64,000 bases of DNA. Origin: Nitrospira sp. (GTDB taxonomy: Bacteria > Nitrospirota > Nitrospiria > Nitrospirales > Nitrospiraceae). Each line of letters opens with the position of its first letter. Within the stretch, counting starts at the first letter, position 1. The notes under the pieces were generated by a model. That model had not been told where the DNA came from. It did not search any database and saw only the letters and a list, made by a program, of their open reading frames with translations. A program made the translations under genes and the position numbers. Below are positions 52,954 to 60,675 of the stretch, piece by piece. The stretch spans positions 24,738-88,737 of the forward strand of contig VGXE01000003.1 in the NCBI GenBank assembly GCA_016873455.1, read 5' to 3'.

Positions 52954-53559
52954 TTAGGCAGGATCAGTAGCCAATGAGAGGGAGACTTCGATGCGCGGGT
53001 TAGTCTTGTCCACCGTCTTATAGAGATGGGTTTCGACGATCCGGTTGTCATTAATCCCAAGCCCTTCGCAAATCGCGTCCTGGGTGATCTTGAGGCCGCT
53101 GTCGAGGTCGCGCCGAAGGACGGTCGTAAAGAAGAACCGAACGGAAAAGGCGAGTAAGCCGGACTGCAGCCGCTCCATCAGAGGCACGCGAGCAGGCGAT
53201 TGCGCCAGGGCGAGCCAGACCTGCCGACCCACCTCTGCTTTGTACGTGCGTCCGGCAGCAGACAAGAGTCGCCGGCCATTGACCGTGGCATAGTGTTTGT
53301 TGATGCTGGGAGGAATCGGCAAGGTCAGCATGAGTCGATCCGCGGTGACCAGCGTGGGACCACCCGGTGCGTGCTGTCCGATGTCGACTCTTCGAGCAGT
53401 GCGGCGTGGTGTAATCGGAATGGCGCCATTCACTGCATTCAATGGTGCAGGGAGGGGCGCAGCCGGTTGATTGGGGAAAGATCGATACGAGGTCAGGCGA
53501 ATTGGGATCTTTGAGGACCGGACACCTGTGCGTCGGTGGCGCGAGGGCATGAACCGCAC
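52954..53559 (-). CDS. RusA-like Holliday junction resolvase with N-terminal extension
   Basis: The C-terminal ~120 residues match RusA (PF05866-type): LTLPIPPSINKHYATVNGRR, then RRDLDSGLKITQDAICEGLGINDNRIVETHLYKTVDKTNPRIEVSL, where Asp/Glu/Lys of the acidic catalytic cluster are visible. RusA resolves Holliday junctions and is typically prophage-borne. The GTG start at 53559 overlaps the mraZ stop (TAGTG), so translation is likely coupled. This adds ~75 basic, Pro-rich, probably disordered residues. ATG 53331 would give the bare domain but has no ribosome site. No other phage genes are near. Confidence 0.72.
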   Translation of the reverse strand: MRFMPSRHRRTGVRSSKIPIRLTSYRSFPNQPAAPLPAPLNAVNGAIPITPRRTARRVDIGQHAPGGPTLVTADRLMLTLPIPPSINKHYATVNGRRLLSAAGRTYKAEVGRQVWLALAQSPARVPLMERLQSGLLAFSVRFFFTTVLRRDLDSGLKITQDAICEGLGINDNRIVETHLYKTVDKTNPRIEVSLSLATDPA

Positions 53560-53999
53560 TATAACAAATTCATGATCTTCGACATATTTTGCTCATAACG
53601 GTCTTCCGTCCGAGCAATATAACGGCGCCATTCACTGGGGTTCCAGAGTTCCAGACGGTGATACAGGCCGACCAAAATCACTTCTTGGTCTTCATCGACG
53701 GGGACCATTTTCCGCAAGCGACCTGGAATCAAAATCCGCCCTGCCTTATCGAGTTCAGAGGTTCCGGCTTCCGAGACAACGAAGTGCATGAAGAGGCGGC
53801 TTTGGTCTTCATCCAATGAAGACTTGGTCCGTTCGAGCACCTGCTCCCATTCCTTGGTGGAATAGATGAGCAGCGACTGCTCCGGGCCTTTGAGGAACAC
53901 GACAGCCTGCCCCCCAGATTCGATCTGTTCGCGAATGGGCGAGGGGACAATGAATCGTCCTTTCTCATCCATCTTACAGAGGTATTCGCCAGCAAACAT
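53559..53999 (-). CDS. mraZ: Transcriptional regulator MraZ
   Basis: A 146-residue MraZ with two AbrB/SpoVT-like half-domains. The first contains DEKGRFIVPSPIREQI at 11-26 and the second DKAGRILIPGRLRKMV. The family motif D-x-K-G-R-(F/I)-x-(I/L)-P occurs twice, so the fold is complete. MraZ normally opens the dcw cell-wall/division cluster and binds its own promoter at TGGG-type repeats. Here no rsmH or ftsL follows; instead a RusA-like gene overlaps its stop and an excisionase-like HTH precedes it by 15 bases. I see no TGGG repeats upstream. Confidence 0.9.
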   Translation of the reverse strand: MFAGEYLCKMDEKGRFIVPSPIREQIESGGQAVVFLKGPEQSLLIYSTKEWEQVLERTKSSLDEDQSRLFMHFVVSEAGTSELDKAGRILIPGRLRKMVPVDEDQEVILVGLYHRLELWNPSEWRRYIARTEDRYEQNMSKIMNLL

Positions 54000-54014
54000 G
54001 GAGGGTTTCCTAGT

Positions 54015-54233
54015 TTAGATGTCGGTGGCGGACCGGGTCTGGTCGCGAATCCACTGTTCTAAATCCGTACGCACAAATCGCCATTCTTTTCCGAGCTTGA
54101 ACGCCGGCAGCCGCCTGGTCTGCAAGTAGCGATAGAGCGTGCGTGGTGTGATCTTGAGATACTGGCACGTCTCCGCCAGGGTCATTAATTCGCTCTTGGG
54201 GGACGTCCCCATCGCGCCACCAGAGATCATCAT
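54015..54233 (-). CDS. Excisionase/MerR-like helix-turn-helix protein
   Basis: A 72-residue DNA-binding protein of the HTH_17 type: MTLAETCQYLKITPRTLYRYLQTRRLPAFKLGKEWRFVRTDLEQWI, with helix-turn-helix and the G-(K/R)-x-W-R-(F/I) wing. Such proteins serve as excisionases, phage regulators or stand-alone DNA binders. Starts are ambiguous: ATG 54233, 54212 or 54185; the latter has AAGAG at a reasonable distance. A good promoter (TTGACA-16-TAGAAT) lies upstream. It is followed by mraZ after 15 bases, in the same direction. Confidence 0.82.
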   Translation of the reverse strand: MMISGGAMGTSPKSELMTLAETCQYLKITPRTLYRYLQTRRLPAFKLGKEWRFVRTDLEQWIRDQTRSATDI

Positions 54234-54273
54234 TGCAACCAGATCGAATCATACGGCTCCCGACCGTGAGCGT

Positions 54274-54301
54274 ATTCTAGGGATCAGTAGAAAATTGTCA
54301 A
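54274..54301 (-). promoter_or_regulatory. Sigma-70 promoter for the HTH-mraZ-rusA operon
   Basis: On the minus strand TTGACA (54301-54296) is separated by 16 bases from TAGAAT (54279-54274). The -10 lies 41 bases before the longest HTH start. Confidence 0.68.
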
Positions 54302-54312
54302 GGAAAATATAT

Positions 54313-54343
54313 GACAATGCCTGTCACTGACTGTCAATGCCTG
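54313..54343. repeat. Direct repeat near the HTH-mraZ promoter
   Basis: GACAATGCCTG (54313-54323) and GTCAATGCCTG (54333-54343) differ at one base and start 20 bases apart (two helical turns). They lie just upstream of the -35 on the transcribed side and partly within the end of the fmdB-like gene. A possible operator; no experimental basis. Confidence 0.4.
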
Positions 54344-54668
54344 CTGATGCATCGCCACTGTCTTGAGTCTGATCCATCATGGCCTCGATCTCGGGACCAA
54401 CATCCTCACCCATCTCCTCCCCCATTGTTTTCATGAAGCGAGCCATGCTGCGTGGATCGTTTTCGTCCAATCCACCAAGATTGTCGGCGTCCGCCAGCGA
54501 TTCAAGCCGTGCTTCTTCGGATTTGGGTGCGGAAAATCGTGACAGGAGACGGTCCATCTGAGAGCTGCCACAGTGGGTACAGGTTACCGGCGCTTGGTTG
54601 CGGAGACTGAGAATCAGTACGGCACTTCGTGCTCGGCAGTCGTGGCAGCGATATTCATAAATCGGCAT
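54324..54668 (-). CDS. FmdB-family zinc ribbon protein
   Basis: A 114-residue protein. MPIYEYRCHDC is the hallmark of FmdB-type zinc ribbons, with C8-C11 and C30-C33 (VTCTHCGS). The C-terminal 70 residues are Asp/Glu/Met-rich (DADNLGGLDENDPRSMARFMKTMGEEMGE), a tail common in the family. The function is unclear; some relatives act as regulators of formamidase or amidase genes. Start ATG 54668 is set by homology. comF lies 17 bases upstream on the same strand. Confidence 0.87.
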   Translation of the reverse strand: MPIYEYRCHDCRARSAVLILSLRNQAPVTCTHCGSSQMDRLLSRFSAPKSEEARLESLADADNLGGLDENDPRSMARFMKTMGEEMGEDVGPEIEAMMDQTQDSGDASAGIDSQ

Positions 54669-54685
54669 GTTTTTCCTCACGCAGG

Positions 54686-55490
54686 TCACAAGAGTTGAAG
54701 TTTTCGTTGGGCGAATATTCGGTCGGGAATGTGATTCGCGTCCACAGTGCGGCCGAGCGTCAGGACGAAGACGTGGCTGGAGCCAGCCTTGCGCAGGGTT
54801 TTCGCACAGACGTCTACCGTCGTGCCGGTTGTCAGGACGTCATCAATCAATAGAATGCGTTTGTCTGCGATGGATGCGGGCCGTGGTACCGCAAAGGCAC
54901 CGCGGAGATTGTTCAGCCGCTCTCTCCGGGAGAGTGACGTCTGAGGCGGTGCCGGGGCAATCCGAATCAACGCCGTGCCAGAGACCGGGATGGTGAGATG
55001 CCGGCCGATCCTGTCGGCGAGGAGCAGCGATTGATTGAATTCCCGCTCGCGCAGCCGCTCGGCGTGCAACGGGACGGGGATAATCAGGTCGATGTCCTCC
55101 AGTGGTGGAAGCCGGTCGATCATGAGACGGGCTAACGGATCTGCCAGCGAGACTTTGCCGCGATATTTGAACAGGCAAATCGCATCTTGTAGAGGGGGAC
55201 GATAGGGATAGAGCGTCCAGGCTTTGGTATAGGAGGGGGGGGCGTTTGTGGCACGATTGGCAGAGATGCCGTGGACTATAGGTCGTAGCGACGGGAGAAA
55301 CGAATGGACGGTCACAACGCGCGCATCGTGCGGGACTGGGCGGTGCGATGGTGTTCCAGCATGTGGCGCAGAAGTACGGTATCGGATCATCAGCTAAGGG
55401 CGTGTGGCAAGCCGCGCACTCAACCGGGAGGAGAAATCGGACAGCCTGACGCAGTAGCCCCGGGATGGATGTTGAGATGGGGAGGGTCAT
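54686..55490 (-). pseudogene. comF: ComF family phosphoribosyltransferase, split by a frameshift at a C8 tract
   Basis: Two overlapping frames together make one complete ComF protein. From ATG 55490 the first frame encodes the N-terminal double zinc ribbon (CAACHTPLADDP, CATCW, CARCDRPF, CQSCHKRPP). The second frame then carries the phosphoribosyltransferase part (YPYRPPLQDAICLFKYRGKVSLADPLARLM, IPVPLHAERLREREFNQSLLLAD, RILLIDDVLTTGTTVD with the PRPP-binding loop). The two join at the run of eight C on the coding strand (plus-strand G8 at 55235-55242). Removing one C restores CHKRPPSYTKAWTLYPY in a single frame. ComF proteins assist DNA uptake and repair. It may be a true mutation, slippage-variable, or a sequencing error. 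Confidence 0.85.
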
Positions 55491-55504
55491 CGCGGCACCT
55501 CTAA

Positions 55505-55704
55505 CAGGCTGCGGAAAAACTCATTCTGACCTCTGTAGCCATCACGGGCATCGAGGTTTGAGACGGCGCTGAACAGCCATGCAGGATGCGCAAAAAAGGC
55601 CGTCCAGCAAGGCCGTAGCGAGCGAAGAGGCGAATCGTACTCTGTGCCGTACGTTAGCCTCTGAGTGATGCGAGAACGCCGCTGGCGGACTTTTTCGCAT
55701 CCTG
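55505..55704. repeat. Composite palindromic (MITE-like) repeat
   Basis: The core element at 55582-55704 has imperfect terminal inverted repeats: CAGGATGCGCAAAAAAGG at the left, and GACTTTTTCGCATCCTG at the right, whose reverse complement is CAGGATGCGAAAAAGTC. The interior holds nested palindromes AGAGGC...GCCTCT and CGTAC...GTACG. A related end, CAGGCTGCGGAAAAACTC, occurs at about 55505, so two elements seem joined. There is no transposase gene. From memory, similar sequences are scattered in Nitrospira genomes; a genome search would settle it. Confidence 0.7.
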
Positions 55705-55837
55705 CTAAGACGGGAGTGGCGTCGAGAGCATCTTTAGGGGGACGAGCCTCGTCTGTCAAGGTTGTCGCGTTCTGAGCGGTTGTGCTATACGAGAGCGAGT
55801 GCGTCGTGCCGGGCTCATTCACCCGCCTACGCAGGAA

Positions 55838-55960
55838 GCCACGGTTGTCAAGCCGTGGAGGAATGCGCAGAGGGTGTCCTCAGAAGCCTTGGCAAAGGTG
55901 GACAAGCTTCGGCGAGGTGTCGCCGAAGACCCCAATGGGGCCACGGCTGTCAAGCCGTGG
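55838..55960. repeat. Cluster of three short hairpins
   Basis: Two copies of a GCCACGG-(T/C)-TGTCAAGCCGTGG palindrome, at 55838-55858 and 55940-55960 (eight-base stem, GTCA loop; the first with a G-T wobble), flank a third hairpin at 55907-55928 (stem CTTCGGCGA/TCGCCGAAG, loop GGTG). The arrangement resembles REP/BIME-type clusters. Confidence 0.68.
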
Positions 55961-56006
55961 GGCTCCACCCGCATGGTGTATAGGTGGAGAATGGGGCGTC
56001 GTTCCG

Positions 56007-56705
56007 ATGGTGAGACTCACACAAGTGTCCAAAACCTATATGCGTGGCGAGACGACCGTCTCCGCGTTGATCGATGTCAGTCTGGAAATCCGGCGAGGAG
56101 AGTTCTGCGCCTTCGTCGGGCCAAGCGGCTGCGGGAAGAGTACCTTGTTGAACATGATTGCGGGATTGGATCAGCCGACGTCTGGTGAGGTCCTGATTGA
56201 GACCCGATCCACTCGTCAATTGACTAGCGCCGAATGGACGAAGATCCGGCGCGAAACGATTGGGATTGTTTTTCAGGCCTTTCATTTGGTTCCTGGCTTG
56301 ACGGCGGAAGAAAACGTCGCGTTGCCCTTGCTTCTGCGCGGGGAGGGGGGACGCGGGGCGGCGACACGGGTGGAGGAATTGCTCGAGATGGTGGGGATGA
56401 CCAGGCGGAAGCGCCATCGGCCCGGCGAGTTGTCCGGCGGCGAACAGCAGCGGGTGGCGATCGCCAGGGCTTTGGTGCATCAGCCGAGGCTGCTCTTGGC
56501 GGATGAGCCCACCGGCAATATCGATTCGCATCAGGGAGCGGACATCATGGCGCTCATGAAGTCGTTGGCGAAGGCCGGCGGGCAGACGGTGCTGCTCGTC
56601 ACACATAGTGAACAGGCGGCGCAGGCTGCCGATTATACGTGGACGATGCAGGATGGGCGATTGGTCGAGCGTACAGTGCAGATGTCCGAACCGGTGCCAT
56701 TATGA
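56007..56705 (+). CDS. ABC transporter ATPase (LolD/YbbA type)
   Basis: A 232-residue ATPase starting at ATG 56007 (VRLTQVSKTYMRGETTVSAL). Walker A GPSGCGKST is near residue 39, the Q-loop is in GIVFQAFHLVPG, the signature is [15 protein letters not shown], and Walker B is [12 protein letters not shown]. It belongs to the LolD/FtsE/MacB subfamily. The frame is open to 55782 through repeat sequence, but the domain begins at 56007. The most likely partner is the 871-residue permease at 58032, separated by pyrD and luxR. It overlaps pyrD by four bases (ATGA). Confidence 0.9.
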   Translation: MVRLTQVSKTYMRGETTVSALIDVSLEIRRGEFCAFVGPSGCGKSTLLNMIAGLDQPTSGEVLIETRSTRQLTSAEWTKIRRETIGIVFQAFHLVPGLTAEENVALPLLLRGEGGRGAATRVEELLEMVGMTRRKRHRPGELSGGEQQRVAIARALVHQPRLLLADEPTGNIDSHQGADIMALMKSLAKAGGQTVLLVTHSEQAAQAADYTWTMQDGRLVERTVQMSEPVPL

Positions 56706-57631
56706 CGGATCTGTCAACCACGATTGCCGGCGTCCGATTCCCCAGCTGCTTCATGAACGCGGCGGGAGCCCTCTGTGTCACGAGAGACGAACTGGTCGCG
56801 CTTGGGGAGTCCGGTGCGGGGGCGATCGTCACCAAGTCGATGACGGTCGAACCGAGACAGGGGAATCCTGAACCGCGCTATTATGGGTTTCCCGGCGGGT
56901 CGATTAATTCCATGGGCCTGCCGAATCTGGGCTACCAGGCCTATGCCGAATTGATCCCTGACCTCAAACGATACGGCAAGCCGGTCATTGCCAGCGTGGC
57001 GGGACTCTGCGAGGATGATTTTCCGACCATTGCGGCGATTATTAATGCCGCACAGCCGGATCTCATCGAAGTGAACCTCTCGTGTCCGAACATTCCAGGT
57101 AAACCACAAATCGGGTATGACCCAGATGCGTCCGAGCGGGTGATCAAGCGGGTGCGGAGTCTCATTACGGTCCCGATGGGTCTGAAGCTTCCGCCGTATT
57201 TTGATCCTGCTCATCATGAGGTGATGGGAAAAGTCATCGGACGGCATGGGATCGATTTTTTGAATATGATCAATTCGGTGGGCAACGGCCTGGTCGTCGA
57301 TCCGGAGCGGGAAGCCGTCGTCATCAAGCCCAAGGGTGGGTTCGGCGGATTAGGCGGCCGCATCATCAAGCCGGTTGCGCTGGCGAACGTCCGCGCGTTC
57401 TACAAGGTGTTCCAGGGAAGAATTCCGATCATCGGAACGGGCGGTGTGGTGGATGGGGTGGATGCGTTCGAACATGTCTTGTGCGGCGCCTCTGCCGTGC
57501 AGATTGGCACTGTGTTGGTGGAAGAGGGATTGGGAGCGTTCGACCGGCTTAAGAATGAGTTGGCGACTGTGCTGGCACGGAAGGGGTATCGCTCGCTGGC
57601 GGACTGCCTGGGGACAGTCAAAGAGTTGTAG
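56702..57631 (+). CDS. pyrD: Dihydroorotate dehydrogenase, class 1A type
   Basis: A 309-residue FMN enzyme of pyrimidine synthesis. NLSCPNIPGKPQIGYD (catalytic Cys128) is the class-1A signature, where the oxidant is usually fumarate, not quinone or NAD. K45 in TKSMTVEPRQGNPEPRYYGFPGGSINSMGLPN and the FMN-phosphate loops GLGGRIIKPVALANV and IPIIGTGGVVDG are present. The start at ATG 56702 overlaps the ATPase stop. PyrK is not encoded, consistent with class 1A. It is oddly embedded between ABC transporter subunits. Confidence 0.92.
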   Translation: MTDLSTTIAGVRFPSCFMNAAGALCVTRDELVALGESGAGAIVTKSMTVEPRQGNPEPRYYGFPGGSINSMGLPNLGYQAYAELIPDLKRYGKPVIASVAGLCEDDFPTIAAIINAAQPDLIEVNLSCPNIPGKPQIGYDPDASERVIKRVRSLITVPMGLKLPPYFDPAHHEVMGKVIGRHGIDFLNMINSVGNGLVVDPEREAVVIKPKGGFGGLGGRIIKPVALANVRAFYKVFQGRIPIIGTGGVVDGVDAFEHVLCGASAVQIGTVLVEEGLGAFDRLKNELATVLARKGYRSLADCLGTVKEL

Positions 57632-57633
57632 GA

Positions 57634-57912
57634 TTACCGTGGGCCGAAGTCGCGCGGCAATAACCCCAGTTGCATGGATTGGCGAAGAAGTTGGGCGACA
57701 TTGCGGACATTGAGCCGTCGCATCATGTTGAAACGATGCACTTCGACGGTGCGGACGCTGATGTCCAGCGAAGCGGCGATCTCGCGATTCGTGCGGCCCC
57801 TGGCAACTCGTTTTAAGATCTGAGACTCTCGCGTGGTGATGTGGCGTGCCGGTTTATGGTTGCGCTGGCCCGGTTCAAGCTGAAGTGCCGTGTTGCCTCT
57901 GGTTCTCGCCAT
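57634..57912 (-). CDS. Small LuxR/FixJ-type DNA-binding protein
   Basis: A 92-residue protein consisting of a LuxR-type helix-turn-helix (TTRESQILKRVARGRTNREIAASLDISVRTVEVHRFNMMRRLNV) with no receiver or ligand domain. The core T-x-R-E-x-x-(I/V)-L and T-V-x-x-H motifs are intact. The start is ATG 57912 with AAGGAG eight bases upstream. It may act alone, as GerE does, or be a DNA-binding fragment partnering another regulator. It lies convergently to pyrD (two bases) and divergently to the permease gene (119 bases), so it is a candidate regulator of the permease. Confidence 0.85.
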   Translation of the reverse strand: MARTRGNTALQLEPGQRNHKPARHITTRESQILKRVARGRTNREIAASLDISVRTVEVHRFNMMRRLNVRNVAQLLRQSMQLGLLPRDFGPR

Positions 57913-57941
57913 CCTGTGCTCCTTTGCCTTGTGTGGAATCG

Positions 57942-57970
57942 AGTCTAACAAGGGATACACAAGCTGTAAA
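57942..57970 (-). promoter_or_regulatory. Sigma-70 promoter for the LuxR-type gene
   Basis: On the minus strand TTTACA (57970-57965) and TAGACT (57947-57942) with a 17-base spacer, 29 bases from the ATG to the nearest base of the -10. Confidence 0.6.
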
Positions 57971-58031
57971 CGAAACCGGCGATCTGTGCAGGGCCCTCTC
58001 TTCGTGCATTCCTGGACGTGTGTAAAGGCCG

Positions 58032-60647
58032 ATGGTTCCCTTCCTTAAAGCCCTATCACTGATTCTTCTCGCGCATGTCACGCAGCGTCCGCTGCGGACC
58101 TTGCTGACGATCACCGGGGTTGCGCTCGGCGTCTCTGCCTCCGTGGCGGTCCGCACCGCGAACGTCGATGTCCTCCACTCATTTGAACAGACGGTCTTAA
58201 CTGTGGCGGGACCGACGACCTTGGAAATTTCCGGAGGAGAAGTGGGGCTAGATGAGCGGTTGATCACGGCCGTGCGTCACGTTTCCGGTGTCACGGCGGC
58301 TTCTCCGGTGATTCTTCAGACGGCGGTGAAGGCGGGTGACGGAGCGACAAGCCAGGCTGTTCAGGTCCTGGGTCTGGATTTGCTTGCGGAAATCGACTCG
58401 CGAGGGTTTCGTGTCGGCCATCAGCCGGCAGAGCGACGCTGGGAGACCATGCTTGATTCCAATGCGGTGCTGCTGGGTCGCAAGCAGGCGGCGGACTGGC
58501 ATGTGTCGATGGGCGATACGGTCGACCTCTTAGTCGGTCCTGGTGTGGTGACATGCCGGGTGTCCGGGATTCTGGAGGATGCTGCAGATCGGACCTCATC
58601 CTGGGATCGTGTGGCGGTCATGGATATTGCTGCGGCGCAAGTGACATTCGCCATGGTGGGCCGTTTGGATCGAATTGACCTTATCACTGAAGAAGGAACA
58701 TCGGTTGAAGCCATTGCGGAGGCCGTACGGGCAATCGTGCCGCCACACGTCACCGTCGAGCGCCCGGCAAGCCGAACCAACCAAGTCGAGCAGATGTTGC
58801 GGGCATTCCGGCTGAACTTGACCGTGCTGAGCTGGGTGGGGCTGTTGGTTGGGATGTTCTTAATCTATAACACGATGGCCTTCGCGGTGGCCCAACGCAG
58901 GCGAGAAATTGGGATTTATCGTGCGATTGGGATGACGCAAACACGTGTTGCCGTTCTGTTTTTACTTGAGGCCGCAGTACTGGGATTGATCGGAGGTGCG
59001 CTAGGAAGTGTGACGGGCTTTGTGCTGGCCCAGCAGTTGACGGCACTCCTGAGCCGGACCATTTCGGATCTCTACGTGCCTGTAGGATCAGGTGGCGGGC
59101 ATGTGCTTGAATCCGGCTGGTTCTGGACCTTGACACTCGAAGGTCTTGCCGTTGGGTGTCTCGTCTCAATGATTGGCGCGATAGGCCCAAGCCTGGATGC
59201 GGGCAGAACGGCACCGGCTCTCGCGTTGGCACCAGGGGATTATGAAGCGGGGCATCAGTTACAAGTGGCCGGCTTGAGTCTTGTTGGGCTGGGGCTGCTT
59301 GCCGTAACGGGAGCGCTGAGTTTCGCTGGACCGGTGGATGGCGTGCCACTCCCGGGCTATCTGGCCACCCTCTGTTTACTGGCCGGGTTATCGTGTCTCG
59401 CACCAATCTGTGTTACCGGATGGCGCCGCAGCAGGCGGCAAGGTGGACTCAATCCCGAGATGCAAGGGGTCATGCGTGACATTGCGATCGATCATGCCTC
59501 ACGGAATCCAGGCCGCAATGGGGTCACGGTGTCTGCGTTGATGGTTGGCTTGGCGATCATGATCGGGGTCTTGGTGATGGTCCGAAGTTTCCGGCATACG
59601 GTGGAAGTTTGGGTGGCCGAGACGGTGATCGCGGATGTTGTGGTGGCTCCCTCGCTGTGGTTACGCGGAACGGAGGCGGGAAGTGTGGGCCGAAGCCTGC
59701 CCTCATCCTGGTCGGCCGTGTTGGCATCGATCCCGGAAGTCTCGGCGGTCGATACCTACCGTGACGTGCGAGTTGTGGTCAATGGCCAGCGTGTCGCCAT
59801 CGTTTCGCGCGATTTGCGCCTGCATGCGCGAATGAGCCGATATCTGTTGCGCCAGGGTGACTCGTCGGAGCAACTCAACCATGCAGCGGACGTCGGTGGG
59901 GTGTTGGTATCTGAAATCTTAGCCGGGAAACTTGGAGTGCAGGAAGGTGACAGTCTTGACATCGTGACGCCGGAAGGACGAAAGCAGTTTCCCATCGTGG
60001 CGGTATTCTACGATTACGCCACCGACGGCGGAAAAATCCTGATGGATCGCGCGCTGTACCAATCGCTGTGGCATGACGAGTTGGTGACGGTCTATCCGGT
60101 CTATCTGGCCGCCGGTGTGGATCTGGATCGAGTCAGGAATACGATGGCCGCCAGATTGCAGGACGCGGGAGGCGGCCGGTTTCCTCCCTTGCTGATCAGT
60201 AATGCCGAACTACGAACGGAAATCTTGGAGATCTTCGATCGAACGTTTCTGATGACCTATGTCCTCGAAGCCATTGCGGTCATCATCGCGATGCTTGGGA
60301 TTATCAATACGCTGGTGACATCCGTACTGGAACGACGCCGGGAGTTTGCGACGATTCGAGCCATCGGGGCAAGCGAAGGACAGGTGACGCAATTGGTCCT
60401 GTGGGAGGCGGTCTACTTGGGGGTGGTCGGGATCGGACTGGGTCTTGTGGGAGGCGGAGCGCTCTCGCTGTTGTTGGTGAACGTCATCAATAAACAATCA
60501 TTCGGTTGGACCATTCACATGATCATTCCTTGGGGAGGCCTCGCGCAGGCGGTTCTTCTGGCGGGGGGGGCCACCGTTGTCGCTGGATTGTTCCCGGCGC
60601 GATGGGCTGCGCAACAGCCGGTGGCTGAAGGGCTGAGGGACGACTAG
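58032..60647 (+). CDS. Large FtsX-type ABC transporter permease (YbbP-like)
   Basis: An 871-residue permease with two FtsX units. The N-terminal helix is at about 25-45, then a periplasmic MacB-PCD-like domain (to ~250). Helices follow near 265-290, 310-345, 370-395 and 420-455. The second unit starts near 500 (GVTVSALMVGLAIMIGVLVMV), has another periplasmic domain and ends with three helices including AIAVIIAMLGIINTLVTSVLERRREFATIRAIGA. Ten helices and length ~800 fit YbbP/DevC-like permeases. YbbP's ATPase partner YbbA resembles the ATPase at 56007. The role may be lipid or lipoprotein handling; the substrate is unknown. Confidence 0.88.
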   Translation: MVPFLKALSLILLAHVTQRPLRTLLTITGVALGVSASVAVRTANVDVLHSFEQTVLTVAGPTTLEISGGEVGLDERLITAVRHVSGVTAASPVILQTAVKAGDGATSQAVQVLGLDLLAEIDSRGFRVGHQPAERRWETMLDSNAVLLGRKQAADWHVSMGDTVDLLVGPGVVTCRVSGILEDAADRTSSWDRVAVMDIAAAQVTFAMVGRLDRIDLITEEGTSVEAIAEAVRAIVPPHVTVERPASRTNQVEQMLRAFRLNLTVLSWVGLLVGMFLIYNTMAFAVAQRRREIGIYRAIGMTQTRVAVLFLLEAAVLGLIGGALGSVTGFVLAQQLTALLSRTISDLYVPVGSGGGHVLESGWFWTLTLEGLAVGCLVSMIGAIGPSLDAGRTAPALALAPGDYEAGHQLQVAGLSLVGLGLLAVTGALSFAGPVDGVPLPGYLATLCLLAGLSCLAPICVTGWRRSRRQGGLNPEMQGVMRDIAIDHASRNPGRNGVTVSALMVGLAIMIGVLVMVRSFRHTVEVWVAETVIADVVVAPSLWLRGTEAGSVGRSLPSSWSAVLASIPEVSAVDTYRDVRVVVNGQRVAIVSRDLRLHARMSRYLLRQGDSSEQLNHAADVGGVLVSEILAGKLGVQEGDSLDIVTPEGRKQFPIVAVFYDYATDGGKILMDRALYQSLWHDELVTVYPVYLAAGVDLDRVRNTMAARLQDAGGGRFPPLLISNAELRTEILEIFDRTFLMTYVLEAIAVIIAMLGIINTLVTSVLERRREFATIRAIGASEGQVTQLVLWEAVYLGVVGIGLGLVGGGALSLLLVNVINKQSFGWTIHMIIPWGGLAQAVLLAGGATVVAGLFPARWAAQQPVAEGLRDD

Positions 60648-60675
60648 GCATGTCCCTTATTCGATTCAGAAGGCG

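Larger units (their letters stand above)
55491..56006. other. Repeat-rich intergenic region between comF and the ABC ATPase gene
   Basis: No gene is supported in these 516 bases, although frames are open in all directions. The stretch holds a composite palindromic repeat (55505-55704) and three short perfect or near-perfect hairpins (55838-55960). Both are listed separately. Confidence 0.65.

Noticed and set aside
52954..54233. Prophage remnant, because of RusA-like and excisionase-like genes
   Set aside because: No integrase, structural gene, attachment repeats or tRNA-adjacent boundary nearby; base composition looks like the flanks.
55799..56188. 129-residue frame across the hairpin cluster
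   Set aside because: Runs through repeat sequence and the start of the ATPase gene in another frame; no support.
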